This document shows, one piece after another, positions 1-8,712 of a DNA stretch of 64,000 nucleotides. This DNA comes from an uncultured Flavobacteriaceae bacterium. GTDB lineage: Bacteria; Bacteroidota; Bacteroidia; Flavobacteriales; Flavobacteriaceae. The DNA lies in assembly GCA_947504035.1 (NCBI GenBank), contig CANNGA010000003.1:279870-343869 (forward strand), written 5' to 3'. A program made the position numbers and the translations under genes. The first letter of the stretch is position 1; each line of letters starts with the position of its first letter. The notes beneath the pieces were generated by a model that saw nothing but the letters and a program-made list of their open reading frames with translations, was not told the origin of the DNA and did not search any database.

Positions 1-131
1 TTCCTTTTACAGACGGTATTTCCATTCATAAAATGTTTAAAAACTCTACGTTTATAAGCACAAAGGGCTTTGGTCATGGTTTAAAAACAGATCTTGTTTA
101 TAATCATATTCTTGATTTTATAAACGCTTAA
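1..131 (+). CDS. Alpha/beta hydrolase, C-terminal end only (partial)
   Basis: An open frame enters from the window edge and stops with TAA at 129-131, giving about 42 residues. The tail contains a Thr-Asp-Gly stretch, a Lys-Met-Phe-Lys-Asn-Ser strand, then Gly-Phe-Gly-His-Gly and a closing helix. This matches the last strand, catalytic His loop and final helix of alpha/beta hydrolases, so His76-region GFGHG is the likely catalytic histidine. The N-terminal part lies outside the window, so substrate cannot be judged. It ends 17 nt before the next gene on the same strand. Confidence 0.5.
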   Translation, partial: PFTDGISIHKMFKNSTFISTKGFGHGLKTDLVYNHILDFINA

Positions 132-144
132 GTTCGTACTTTTG
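112..144 (+). promoter_or_regulatory. Flavobacterial-type promoter, TTG and TACTTTTG
   Basis: TACTTTTG at 137-144 fits the Bacteroidota -7 consensus TAnnTTTG exactly, and a TTG lies 22 nt upstream at 112-114, a little wider than the usual 17-20. Transcription would start about 4-6 nt after the G, essentially at the ATG at 149. The rluF-like mRNA would then be leaderless or nearly so, unless the true start is further downstream. Confidence 0.5.
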
Positions 145-148
145 CTGC

Positions 149-910
149 ATGGGAGATATTGTATTAAAACGTATTAATAAATTTTTAAGCGAAGTTGGGT
201 ATTGCTCACGTCGGGAAGCAGATAAACTTATAGAAGCAGGTCGTGTAACGATAAACGGTAGTGTGCCTGAGATGGGCACCAAGGTCGCGCCCAATGATAG
301 CGTAGCTGTAGATGGGGTAACACTAGAAAACGCCCCAAGAGCATTTGTGTACTTGGCTTTTAATAAGCCCGTTGGTATTGTATGCACCACAGATACCACT
401 GTTGAAAAAGACAATATTATAGATTTTATAAACTATCCCAAACGTATTTTCCCTATAGGACGTTTGGATAAACCTAGTGAAGGCTTAATTCTATTAACAG
501 ATGATGGTGATATTGTAAATAAAATTTTACGCGCTAGTAATAACCACGAGAAGGAGTATCTCGTTACTGTAGACAAACCTATATCACAAACTTTTATAAA
601 CCGTATGTCTGGCGGTATATACCTAGAAGATCTAAAGCAAACCACAAAAAAATGTACCGTTAAAAAGGTGAATTCTTTAACCTTTAAAATTGTACTTACA
701 CAAGGCTTAAATCGGCAAATTCGTCGTATGTGTAGCTATTTAGGCTATGAAGTACAAACCTTAAAACGCATTCGCATTATGAATATTCATTTAGACATGC
801 CTCTGGGTAAATACAGAACACTTAGTGCCGAAGAGTTTCAAGAACTCAATACGCTTATCAGTACATCTCACAAAGAATATCTACCTCCTAAAAATAAGCG
901 TAACTCTTAA
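149..910 (+). CDS. rluF: 23S rRNA pseudouridine synthase, RluF/RsuA family
   Basis: The 253-residue protein isomerises a uridine to pseudouridine in ribosomal RNA. An S4 RNA-binding domain occupies about residues 8-55 (INKFLSEVGYCSRREADKLI). The RsuA/RluF catalytic domain follows, with the motif GRLDKPSEGLILLTDDG and catalytic Asp107. The late motif GLNRQIRRMCSYLGYEV is also typical. Length and motif order fit RluF better than RluB, which usually carries longer basic tails, but the exact target uridine cannot be read from sequence. The start at 149 is the only in-frame ATG before the S4 domain, although a promoter element sits immediately before it. Confidence 0.85.
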   Translation: MGDIVLKRINKFLSEVGYCSRREADKLIEAGRVTINGSVPEMGTKVAPNDSVAVDGVTLENAPRAFVYLAFNKPVGIVCTTDTTVEKDNIIDFINYPKRIFPIGRLDKPSEGLILLTDDGDIVNKILRASNNHEKEYLVTVDKPISQTFINRMSGGIYLEDLKQTTKKCTVKKVNSLTFKIVLTQGLNRQIRRMCSYLGYEVQTLKRIRIMNIHLDMPLGKYRTLSAEEFQELNTLISTSHKEYLPPKNKRNS

Positions 911-968
911 AAAAGGATTGCAACGACATGTAGAATAAACCGTTAACACCGTAAATACAACTAAAACT

Positions 969-1685
969 ATGATATGTGGTTCTGAACTCAATAAATACGG
1001 TTATACCCTCTACCCTGATCTTTATTCTGAAAAGGATATAGTGACAATTCTAAAATGCATTGACCAGTGCAAACATTATGGAAATTCATCTTCAAACACT
1101 AAAGATGTGTTTGCCATTAGGCAACTCCTAAAAACGATCCCCGAATTAGCAGAATTACTATTCACAAAACAGCTTATAAAATTACTGCATACACTTAGCA
1201 AGTCTCGTGTCTTTCTTAGCAAAGCCATTTATTTTGATAAACCAGCCACATCTAATTGGTTCGTCCCTTTTCACCAAGACCTAAGTATTTCTGTTACGAA
1301 TACAGCAGATGTACACGATTATACCAACTGGACCTTTAAAAAAGGTCAGATTGGTGTACAACCACCTTTGTATATTTTACAAGATACAATTACTATACGC
1401 ATACATTTGGATGATACAGACGAAGCCAATGGTGCGCTAAAAGTAATTCCTAAGTCACATCAAAATGGTATTATACGCAGTGATGCCCCCAATTGGTCTA
1501 TTGATAATCCCATTATTTGTGCTGTTAAAAAAGGAAGTGCTATGCTTATGAAACCATTACTTTTGCATGCCTCCAATAAAACTACAAATGGTAAAAGAAG
1601 ACGCGTCATACATTTAGAATTCAACACGCACAATTTACCCAAGGGAATAGACTGGTTAGAATATCACGAATTGAATGTATCTTAA
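969..1685 (+). CDS. Phytanoyl-CoA dioxygenase (PhyH) family protein
   Basis: This 238-residue protein resembles the PhyH branch of Fe(II)/2-oxoglutarate-dependent oxygenases. The facial triad is visible as His102-x-Asp104 (HQDLS) and His200 (LLLHASNKT), with Arg211 or Arg212 placed to bind 2-oxoglutarate. The segment ANGALKVIPKSH before the distal His is characteristic of PhyH proteins. The substrate is unknown; members hydroxylate lipids, amino acids or small metabolites. It follows the rluF-like gene by 58 nt and precedes the channel gene by 44 nt on the same strand, so co-transcription is possible. Confidence 0.75.
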   Translation: MICGSELNKYGYTLYPDLYSEKDIVTILKCIDQCKHYGNSSSNTKDVFAIRQLLKTIPELAELLFTKQLIKLLHTLSKSRVFLSKAIYFDKPATSNWFVPFHQDLSISVTNTADVHDYTNWTFKKGQIGVQPPLYILQDTITIRIHLDDTDEANGALKVIPKSHQNGIIRSDAPNWSIDNPIICAVKKGSAMLMKPLLLHASNKTTNGKRRRVIHLEFNTHNLPKGIDWLEYHELNVS

Positions 1686-1729
1686 ACACAATATAAAGCA
1701 AGCGTTACACACCCTTTAAAACTAAAAAG

Positions 1730-2248
1730 ATGAACGACGACATCCTTAAACTCATTCAATCGGCTGTGATTATCATCGCCTATGTTATAACTAAAAAATT
1801 AATCTTTAAGATTGTTAACAAAACACTTCTAGAGAAATTCATTCAGGAATCTCGTGGAAGCATCATTAGAAAAGTAATCAATGCTATACTCACGTTAGTG
1901 AGCCTAATAGTACTGCTCTTAATATGGGGGGTTAAACAATCTGATTTGGCCGTTTTAATAGGCTCCGTTTTCACCATTGTAGGTGTTGCTTTTGTGGCGC
2001 AATGGTCATTATTGTCCAATATTACTTCTGGTATTATATTGTTCTTTAACCACTCTGTAAAATTAAATGATGCCATCATTATATTAGAAGGAAAAGATTA
2101 TGCGATTGAAGGCAAGATCATCAATATAGGTCTTTTCTTTATCACTTTAGAAACTGCAGATAAAGAAACGATTACACTGCCTAACAATGTCTTCATTTTA
2201 AAAAGTGTAAAGAAGGTAGCCCCTAAACCTCCTCAAGAACAGCTTTAA
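1730..2248 (+). CDS. Small mechanosensitive channel, MscS-like
   Basis: The 172-residue membrane protein has hydrophobic segments at about residues 5-22, 48-66 and 74-103. A short beta-rich cytoplasmic part follows, with the pattern VKLNDAIIILEGKDYAIEGKIINIGLFFITLETADKETITLPNNVF. That pattern matches the MscS middle-beta domain (PF00924), which normally reads GDxIxxxGxxGxVxxIxLxxTxxxxxDxxxxxxPN. It lacks the long C-terminal alpha/beta domain of E. coli MscS. The likely role is relief of osmotic pressure at the inner membrane. A proline-rich tail (APKPPQEQ) closes the protein. Confidence 0.75.
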   Translation: MNDDILKLIQSAVIIIAYVITKKLIFKIVNKTLLEKFIQESRGSIIRKVINAILTLVSLIVLLLIWGVKQSDLAVLIGSVFTIVGVAFVAQWSLLSNITSGIILFFNHSVKLNDAIIILEGKDYAIEGKIINIGLFFITLETADKETITLPNNVFILKSVKKVAPKPPQEQL

Positions 2249-2488
2249 CCCGCTTTATGCGATAGAACATCTATTACACCTTTGAGCTACTGCAAATACT
2301 GGCGCTACACTACTTTTTTCAATTTAACCATAGCGATGCTATGCTACAATCAAGAAAAAGTCAGTATTTATGGTATCTCAAAGCTTCACGACAATGTTTT
2401 ATCGCATAATTCGGGTTTAATACTTCTCGATTATATTTTATATTCGCAGCAGTTGTATGCGGAACCTCATAAAATTAAAGGCATCCTT
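2249..2488. other. Intergenic stretch without a supported gene
   Basis: This spacer between convergent genes holds a small perfect inverted repeat at 2329-2343 (six pairs, loop GAT). No T-run follows it. An open frame crosses the spacer on the plus strand, but it runs through the folD terminator and antisense to folD, and resembles no protein I know, so it is not called. Confidence 0.5.
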
Positions 2489-2529
2489 AAAAAAAAGCGT
2501 ATACCTTTTAAAAAAAGATATACGCTTTT
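2489..2529 (-). terminator. Intrinsic terminator of folD
   Basis: An 11-pair stem (2493-2503 with 2519-2529, AAAAGCGTATA and its complement) encloses a 15-nt loop. On the minus strand it is followed by eight T residues, a classical intrinsic terminator 24 nt after the folD stop. A shorter T-run on the plus side may also stop transcripts arriving from the MscS-like gene. Confidence 0.8.
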
Positions 2530-2552
2530 GTATATGTTAGAGACTACAGTTT

Positions 2553-3431
2553 TTATGCGTTATGACGCTCTCTAGCCAATAGGGTGTTTTTTAACAACAT
2601 AGCAATCGTCATAGGTCCTACGCCTCCTGGTACAGGGGTGATGAAACTTGCTTTTTTACTCACGCTTTCAAAATGCACATCGCCAGCCAATCGGTAGCCA
2701 TTCTTTTTAGTAGCGTCTGGCACCCGTGTTATACCTACGTCGATCACTACAACATCCTCTTTAACCATATCTCCCGTTAAAAATTCAGAAATACCTATAG
2801 CAGCAACAACAATATCTGCTGCCTTGGTAATGGCTTCTAAATTCTTAGAGCGGCTGTGTACTACAGTTACTGTAGCATCTCCAGCTGCACGTTTCTGGCT
2901 CATTAAAATACTCATAGGACGTCCTACGATATGACTTCGCCCCATAACAACAACATTCTTTCCAGATGTCTCTATTTGGTAACGTTCTAAAAGCTCCATA
3001 ATACCATAGGGTGTCGCTGGTAAAAATGTAGGCAAATCTAAAGCCATTCTACCCACATTTGTTGGGTGAAATCCATCGACATCCTTATCTGGGTCTATGG
3101 CCATAAGTACTTTTTGCTCATCGATTTGCTCTGGTAATGGCAGTTGTACAATAAACCCATCAATCTCAGGATCTGTATTAAGCTTATCTATTTCTGCTAG
3201 CAATTCCTCTTCTGAAGTATACTCTGGTAATTCTATTAATGTAGACTTAAATCCTATACGTTCACAGGCCTTCACCTTAGCATTAACGTAAGTCATACTC
3301 GCCCCATCAGACCCCACTAAAACAGCGGCAAGATGTGGTACTTTTTCTCCTTTTTTAACCATTGCTGAGACGTGCTCTGCAATTTCATTTTTAATGTCGT
3401 TACTTACTTTTTTTCCGTCTAAGATTGTCAT
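2553..3431 (-). CDS. folD: Methylenetetrahydrofolate dehydrogenase / cyclohydrolase FolD
   Basis: This bifunctional cytosolic enzyme oxidises 5,10-methylene-THF to 5,10-methenyl-THF with NADP and then hydrolyses it to 10-formyl-THF. The 292-residue length is standard. Visible motifs are [16 protein letters not shown] with the conserved Tyr and catalytic Lys, the substrate loop [16 protein letters not shown], and the nucleotide-binding GRSHIVGRP. The late GDVHFE and [11 protein letters not shown] complete the signature. It lies downstream of ffh with 72 nt between them, the same strand, and ends at a strong terminator. Confidence 0.96.
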   Translation of the reverse strand: MTILDGKKVSNDIKNEIAEHVSAMVKKGEKVPHLAAVLVGSDGASMTYVNAKVKACERIGFKSTLIELPEYTSEEELLAEIDKLNTDPEIDGFIVQLPLPEQIDEQKVLMAIDPDKDVDGFHPTNVGRMALDLPTFLPATPYGIMELLERYQIETSGKNVVVMGRSHIVGRPMSILMSQKRAAGDATVTVVHSRSKNLEAITKAADIVVAAIGISEFLTGDMVKEDVVVIDVGITRVPDATKKNGYRLAGDVHFESVSKKASFITPVPGGVGPMTIAMLLKNTLLARERHNA

Positions 3432-3503
3432 ATTTTCATCTGTATAATCAGCTTACAGCTAAACTTTCAACTTTGCACTTTTAACTTTTAACGTTGTACT
3501 TTG

Positions 3504-4832
3504 TTACCTCATATTCTTCATCATCTGCATCATCTTGCGCCCACCGCCGCCTTGCATCATTTTCATCATCTTACTCATTTGGTTGAATTGCTTTAACAGC
3601 TGATTCACCTCTTGAACTGATGTTCCAGAACCTTTAGCAACACGTTTTTTTCTACTCGCATTCAATACTGAAGGATTGGTACGTTCTTTTGGCGTCATAG
3701 AATGTATAATAGCTTCAATTCCTTTAAACGCATCATCATCTATATCGACATCCTTCATCATTTTTCCAGCACCAGGAATCATTCCCACAAGATCCTTCAT
3801 GTTTCCCATTTTCTTTATCTGCTGAATCTGACTTAAAAAATCATCGAAACCAAACTGGTTTTTCGCAATTTTCTTCTGAAGTTTTCGTGCTTCTTCTTCA
3901 TCAAATTGTTCTTGAGCGCGTTCTACAAGAGACACCACATCTCCCATACCCAAAATACGATCTGCCATACGAGAAGGATAAAACACGTCTATCGCTTCCA
4001 TTTTCTCGCCAGTACCAATAAATTTTATAGGCTTATTGACTACAGATTTAATAGAGATAGCAGCACCACCTCGTGTATCACCATCTAATTTTGTAAGTAT
4101 AACCCCATCAAAGTTTAAAACATCGTTAAATGCTTTTGCGGTATTTACAGCATCTTGCCCAGTCATAGCATCTACAACAAACAAGGTTTCTTGTGGAGTT
4201 ATGGCTTTATGTACATTAGATATTTCGGTCATCATGGCTTCATCTACAGCCAAACGTCCAGCGGTATCTATAATCACCACATTATGACCATTAGCCTTAG
4301 CATGTGCAATACCTGCCTGTGCTATAGCTACAGGATCGTTATTACCGCGATCACTAAACACCTCAACGCCTATTTGTTCTCCTACAACGTGTAACTGATC
4401 TATTGCCGCTGGGCGATATACATCACAGGCTACCAGTAGAGGTTGTTTTGTTTTTTTTGTTTTTAAATAATTAGCAAGCTTTCCTGAGAATGTTGTTTTA
4501 CCAGATCCTTGTAAACCTGACATTAAAATAACACTTGGCTTTCCTGATAAATTGATACCTTCTGCATCACCTCCCATTAAAGTCGTAAGTTCATCCTTTA
4601 CGATTTTAACCATTAATTGGCCTGGTTGTAATGTTGTTAATACATCTTGCCCTAATGCTTTTTCTTTTACAGTTGTTGTAAATTGCTTGGCTATTTTGAA
4701 ATTAACATCGGCATCTAATAAAGCACGTCTTACTTCTTTTAACGTTTCTGCTACGTTTACTTCGGTAATACTACCATGTCCTTTAAGAACGTGTAACGCT
4801 TTATCTAATTTATCACTTAAATTATTAAACAT
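3504..4832 (-). CDS. ffh: Signal recognition particle protein Ffh
   Basis: Ffh binds 4.5S RNA and the signal sequences of nascent membrane proteins, and delivers ribosomes to FtsY. The 442-residue protein shows the NG GTPase with the P-loop GLQGSGKTTFSGKL, DTAGRL (G3) and TKLDGDTRGG (G4 and following). The C-terminal M domain ends in a methionine-rich tail (MSKMMKMMQ, KMMQMMKNMR). It begins a two-gene unit with folD. A TATTTTTG -7 element lies upstream at 4901-4908. Confidence 0.97.
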   Translation of the reverse strand: MFNNLSDKLDKALHVLKGHGSITEVNVAETLKEVRRALLDADVNFKIAKQFTTTVKEKALGQDVLTTLQPGQLMVKIVKDELTTLMGGDAEGINLSGKPSVILMSGLQGSGKTTFSGKLANYLKTKKTKQPLLVACDVYRPAAIDQLHVVGEQIGVEVFSDRGNNDPVAIAQAGIAHAKANGHNVVIIDTAGRLAVDEAMMTEISNVHKAITPQETLFVVDAMTGQDAVNTAKAFNDVLNFDGVILTKLDGDTRGGAAISIKSVVNKPIKFIGTGEKMEAIDVFYPSRMADRILGMGDVVSLVERAQEQFDEEEARKLQKKIAKNQFGFDDFLSQIQQIKKMGNMKDLVGMIPGAGKMMKDVDIDDDAFKGIEAIIHSMTPKERTNPSVLNASRKKRVAKGSGTSVQEVNQLLKQFNQMSKMMKMMQGGGGRKMMQMMKNMR

Positions 4833-4900
4833 AATTCTTTAGTATTCAGTTTACAGGTTGCCCTAAGGCGTTCTGCGTCTTGATTAATTTTTTAGAATTG

Positions 4901-4908
4901 CAAAAATA
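4901..4908 (-). promoter_or_regulatory. Candidate -7 element for ffh
   Basis: Read on the minus strand, the octamer TATTTTTG matches TAnnTTTG. It would start transcription about 65 nt upstream of the ffh ATG. No clear TTG was found at the usual distance, so this is a moderate call. Confidence 0.45.
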
Positions 4909-5183
4909 ACGAAATATTTGGTTTTTATAAGTGCGTATTGCCCTTTTACTAAAAAACATCTGTATTAAAGGTATTGCAATTCGTTAGATTTTTAGTAACG
5001 CAGCCTAAACAAGGGCTATACCTCTAAAAGAGCTAAAAAAACACAATCCGTATTAAAATGAAATGGTTGATTATATGTCATAAAAAACAGAACACGTCGT
5101 ATCAATACTCTAAATATAAAACACCTAAACGCTTCAATACACTAATTTAGAGCGTCTCTACCCTAACTCTAACAAAATGACAC
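4909..5183. other. Intergenic stretch, nothing coding seen
   Basis: This AT-rich interval lies between the ffh promoter element and the terminator of the lipoprotein gene. I see no open frame with protein-like content and no convincing repeat or RNA gene. Confidence 0.4.
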
Positions 5184-5218
5184 AAAAAAAGGCTATCAGA
5201 TATACATCCAATAGCCTT
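5184..5218 (-). terminator. Intrinsic terminator of the repeat lipoprotein gene
   Basis: An eight-pair stem (5189-5196 with 5211-5218, AAGGCTAT and its complement) has a 14-nt loop and is followed on the minus strand by seven T residues. It lies about 65 nt after the stop codon of the lipoprotein gene. Confidence 0.7.
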
Positions 5219-5283
5219 AAAAAGGCATCCTATTTATACTAAAATCCAAACCAACTTATAAGATAACCTCATCTAACAACTCA

Positions 5284-7017
5284 CTAAATTTCTCTTTTTT
5301 CTAGTACAAGTATGCGTTCTATTTGGCCCTCTGCATTGTAATCTTTAAGCTCTATTCTATCTGGCATTAATCCTTTTAACTTCCATCTGTACTTTAATGC
5401 TCCAAAAGGGGCATCTTCAGTTCTAAAGTTTAAGCCTAGGTTTAATCCTAAATTTCTAAACGCCAACCAAGAACCAACAAATGTGTTTCCTTTGCCTTCT
5501 GCAACTAGTCGCCCATTGGCATTAAAACCAATACCATAACCTTCATAATTTGAAGTCTCGTCAGCACCTTGATCAATATATGAAGCGACTTCCCATGGGC
5601 CACTTATTAAAATTCTAATAATTCTATTAAAATCCTCATCATTGTCAGGGCAATGTCTTTTTAAAAGTAATTGTCCGTTCGCATTGGTTAATAAAATCCT
5701 GTCTTCTCTTAAAAATGCAACACCCCACTTTAATTTCAATTCTGGTCTGCCTTCTAAATCTATCTCTAGAGTTAACATGTCTTCGCGTTTACCTAAGGCA
5801 TAGGTACCTTGAAGCAATTCTCCACGAGTTCGTATAGCGACCTTATTATCGTCTTGAAACTTTAACGGTGTCCCTACATACGCGTTTCGACGCTCAATAC
5901 CACTCACATTAATACTATCTACACGCCATAAACAAGTCTTTAAATAGGTGTTAATTCGCGCTCTTGAGTTGTCTACGATAACCTCACAGTTTCTATCTAA
6001 AATAATTCTATTGCCGCCCTCTTCATGAATCTTAATTTTCCCATCTTGAAAATCGTAGGCCAACCATTCTAGAGTAAAATCGGCCAAAGCATCAAATTGC
6101 ATCCTTAAAAGCACACCACGTCTTACACGTCTTAACCCCCAACGTCCAGATAATACATCTCCATTTCTAGCACGCATTTGTACAAGGCTATCGTTCTTAA
6201 AATTTAATGCGTATGCTTCAAAACGTGCTGTTCTATCTTCATTATCTCTTTGAAATTCTTTTACAATCCAAGGGCATCGTGTTAAGTAACGCTGTAAACG
6301 TTCTTTAGAAGAGTCGTCTGTTTGAGCACAGGTACGTCTTGCCTCTGTAATAATTCGTCTTAACATCGTATTATTTTCAGCAACTAAAGCCGTACTATCT
6401 GCCAAAACCATAGTGACAGGAAAATTTAAACTTGCAACGACTTCTGCATTTCTAACACGTTTCATAAAACGGTTTAAAGTACTGTCGTTTTCAACAGTAA
6501 CTGTATTGATGATTTCTGCATTAGCATCGAATACAGAAAACCCGATTGGATATTGAAAATCGATACATCTAATCGTAGTATCTACCTCATCATCTCCTTT
6601 ACAAGCGGCAATAAATCGTGCTAAAGCCTCTGCATTTTCTATAGCAATCGCTTCATGATCGGCACTTCGTATGGTGATTGGGAATATAATATCTAAACGA
6701 TCTACATCGTCTTCAAACTCATCATACAGGCGTCGAATCTTTATAAAATCTGCTCTAGAATCAATACGCAACTCTAAACCTCGTACTTTAACGGTAACAG
6801 GTAAATTTACAGAAACACAGCTCGAACCGTCTATAATATCATCTTCAGAACCATCTAAGGTAGATGTGGCTTCTATAAAACTTGACAATTCAGATTGTGC
6901 TGTTAATACTTCAGATTCATCTGCTGCGGTCACTTCTATTTCCTCTTCTTGACAAGAGGTCAACATTAAAAGGGCAAAAAAAGGCACTACGAATAAAAAT
7001 TTAAGTTTAGTTTTCAT
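5284..7017 (-). CDS. Repeat-built surface lipoprotein of unknown function
   Basis: I do not recognise this 577-residue protein as a named family. A lipoprotein signal is clear (Met-Lys-Thr-Lys start, hydrophobic core, LTSC lipobox near residue 22). The mature N-terminus is acidic (EEEIEV). The rest looks built from two kinds of repeat. Four units of roughly 55-70 residues each contain a beta phrase such as VNLPVTVKV, IIFPITIRS, FQYPIGFSV or LNFPVTMVL, followed by a helix. Three lipocalin-like units then each begin near CPW, CLW or GPW and hold GRWGL, GTYAL or GSWLA. Such proteins usually sit on the outer membrane. It is transcribed divergently from the ECF sigma gene. Confidence 0.75.
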   Translation of the reverse strand: MKTKLKFLFVVPFFALLMLTSCQEEEIEVTAADESEVLTAQSELSSFIEATSTLDGSEDDIIDGSSCVSVNLPVTVKVRGLELRIDSRADFIKIRRLYDEFEDDVDRLDIIFPITIRSADHEAIAIENAEALARFIAACKGDDEVDTTIRCIDFQYPIGFSVFDANAEIINTVTVENDSTLNRFMKRVRNAEVVASLNFPVTMVLADSTALVAENNTMLRRIITEARRTCAQTDDSSKERLQRYLTRCPWIVKEFQRDNEDRTARFEAYALNFKNDSLVQMRARNGDVLSGRWGLRRVRRGVLLRMQFDALADFTLEWLAYDFQDGKIKIHEEGGNRIILDRNCEVIVDNSRARINTYLKTCLWRVDSINVSGIERRNAYVGTPLKFQDDNKVAIRTRGELLQGTYALGKREDMLTLEIDLEGRPELKLKWGVAFLREDRILLTNANGQLLLKRHCPDNDEDFNRIIRILISGPWEVASYIDQGADETSNYEGYGIGFNANGRLVAEGKGNTFVGSWLAFRNLGLNLGLNFRTEDAPFGALKYRWKLKGLMPDRIELKDYNAEGQIERILVLEKREI

Positions 7018-7152
7018 GGTATCTATGTTTTGGGTTATACATTATGTTTTGTTAATAAAACAAGCTTATTTTTAAAATCCCTACCCTCTTTTTAAAAAAA
7101 AATCAAAAAAAATTCAAAAAAGTCTATTTTAGTAGCAGCAACAGCAATTAAA

Positions 7153-7668
7153 ATGGTTAAAAAACAGCATGATACTATTTGTGAAGAACAGTTATTTTCT
7201 TCAATCTTTAAAAAACACTCTAAAGATTTACATAACTTCTTATACTATAAGTATGGAAATCTTTTAAATCCGAAAGATAAAGTACAAGAAGCTTTTATAA
7301 AGCTATGGCAAAATTGTGCTAAAGTCGCTCCTGAAAAAGCAAAGAGTTTTGTGTTTACTACGGCAAATAATTTAATGCTTAATGAAGTGGCCCACCAAAA
7401 AGTGGTTTTAAAACACCAACACTCTAAACCAAAACACTACACGAATGAATCTCCCGAATTTTTAATGCAGGAGTCCCAGTATAATGATAAGTTACAACGT
7501 GCACTTTCTAATTTAACCGAGGCGCAGCGTCTCGCTTTTATGATGAATCGCGTAGAAGGCAAACGCTTTAAAGACATTGCCGAACTGTTAGGCATCTCTG
7601 TAAAAGCCGTAGAAAAGCGCATTTATGGCGCTCTAAAAAAATTACGTAAAGACATTAAGGAACTCTAA
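7153..7668 (+). CDS. ECF-family RNA polymerase sigma factor
   Basis: The 171-residue protein has sigma-70 region 2 at about residues 12-75 (FSSIFKKHSKDLHNFLY, then DKVQEAFIKLWQN). Region 4 covers about 108-168 (LTEAQRLAFMMNRVEGKRFKDIAELL, then SVKAVEKRIYGALKKLRK, a helix-turn-helix). It lacks region 3, as ECF factors do. The FecR-like gene follows 141 nt later, so it is expected to be held inactive by that partner and to activate the receptor genes. The start at 7153 is preceded by TATTTTAG at 7121-7128, one mismatch from the -7 consensus. Confidence 0.93.
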   Translation: MVKKQHDTICEEQLFSSIFKKHSKDLHNFLYYKYGNLLNPKDKVQEAFIKLWQNCAKVAPEKAKSFVFTTANNLMLNEVAHQKVVLKHQHSKPKHYTNESPEFLMQESQYNDKLQRALSNLTEAQRLAFMMNRVEGKRFKDIAELLGISVKAVEKRIYGALKKLRKDIKEL

Positions 7669-7809
7669 TTAAAGTTAGAAGTTGTCATTTTTATAAACGC
7701 TACCCAAATTTTTAAGCATTTATGAATACAAATGAATGTTAACACTAAAAAAACAATACACAAGGTAGGGAAAAGCGAAACTCACTTGTTATATAATTGA
7801 ATACGAGAT

Positions 7810-8712
7810 ATGATGAATAGAGAAGAATTAATATCAAAATGGTTAGACAATGCGTTGACCGACCAAGAACTCAAAGCGTTTAAAGCACTTGAGGACTATG
7901 AGGATTTGATAAAACTAAACACGCATCTACAGCATTTTAAAGCAACCGATTACGATACCTCTGAGGCTTTAGATACTGTTTTAACGACTATTCGTAAAGA
8001 AAAAACAACTCCTAAAATCCATTGGCTAAAGCCATTTTTACGCATTGCGGCTGTACTTGCGATTAGCTGTAGTGTGTATTTTTACATGATAACTTTAGAG
8101 ACTCAAATCACCACTGCCGTGGCTCAAAAAACGACAGTAACCTTACCCGATGCCTCTACGGTAGCTCTTAACGCCAACTCATCGTTAGCCTATAACAAAC
8201 AGCGTTGGGATAAAACGCGGGATGTCACTTTAAAAGGCGAAGCGTTTTTTAAAGTCGCTAAAGGTGCTACGTTTAATGTCATAACAAATTTAGGGCAGGT
8301 TACCGTATATGGTACCGAATTTAATGTAAAACAACGCGAGCACGCTTTCGAAGTGATTTGCTATGAAGGCCTAGTTGGTGTTACCTATAATGCCAAAGAA
8401 GTAAAACTAAAGCCAGGGGAACGCTTTTTAGTACACAACGGGAAATTACAGGCTAAAGATAAAGAGTATCGCAGTGCGCCTTCTTGGATTCACAACGAAA
8501 GTGAATTTAAAAGTAGTCCTTTTAAACAGGTTGTTGCTACGTTCGAACAACACTATGGCGTTACTATTGTACTTAATACTGTAGATACATCGCAATTATT
8601 TACAGGATCCTTTACACATGATGACATAGAGGTGGCGTTACAGTCTATAACATTACCACTACAGCTAAAATATACGATACAAAATAACACGATTACTTTA
8701 ACAAGTGACTAA
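7810..8712 (+). CDS. FecR-family anti-sigma factor
   Basis: The 300-residue single-pass inner membrane protein has a cytoplasmic sigma-binding region (residues 1-75, beginning MMNREELISKWLDNALTDQE). One membrane helix lies at about 78-96. The periplasmic FecR domain has the signatures TLPDASTVALNANSSLAYN and VTLKGEAFFKVAK, and a DUF4974-like C-terminus (VATFEQHYGVTIVLN) follows. The gene overlaps the next by 8 nt, showing translational coupling with the TonB receptor. It should relay receptor occupancy to the sigma factor. Translation could begin at either of two adjacent ATGs, 7810 or 7813. Confidence 0.93.
   Translation: MMNREELISKWLDNALTDQELKAFKALEDYEDLIKLNTHLQHFKATDYDTSEALDTVLTTIRKEKTTPKIHWLKPFLRIAAVLAISCSVYFYMITLETQITTAVAQKTTVTLPDASTVALNANSSLAYNKQRWDKTRDVTLKGEAFFKVAKGATFNVITNLGQVTVYGTEFNVKQREHAFEVICYEGLVGVTYNAKEVKLKPGERFLVHNGKLQAKDKEYRSAPSWIHNESEFKSSPFKQVVATFEQHYGVTIVLNTVDTSQLFTGSFTHDDIEVALQSITLPLQLKYTIQNNTITLTSD

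Noticed and set aside
2282..2575. A 97-codon plus-strand open frame between the MscS-like gene and folD
   Set aside because: It crosses the folD terminator hairpin, ends antisense to folD, begins with a non-ATG codon and has no protein family character.
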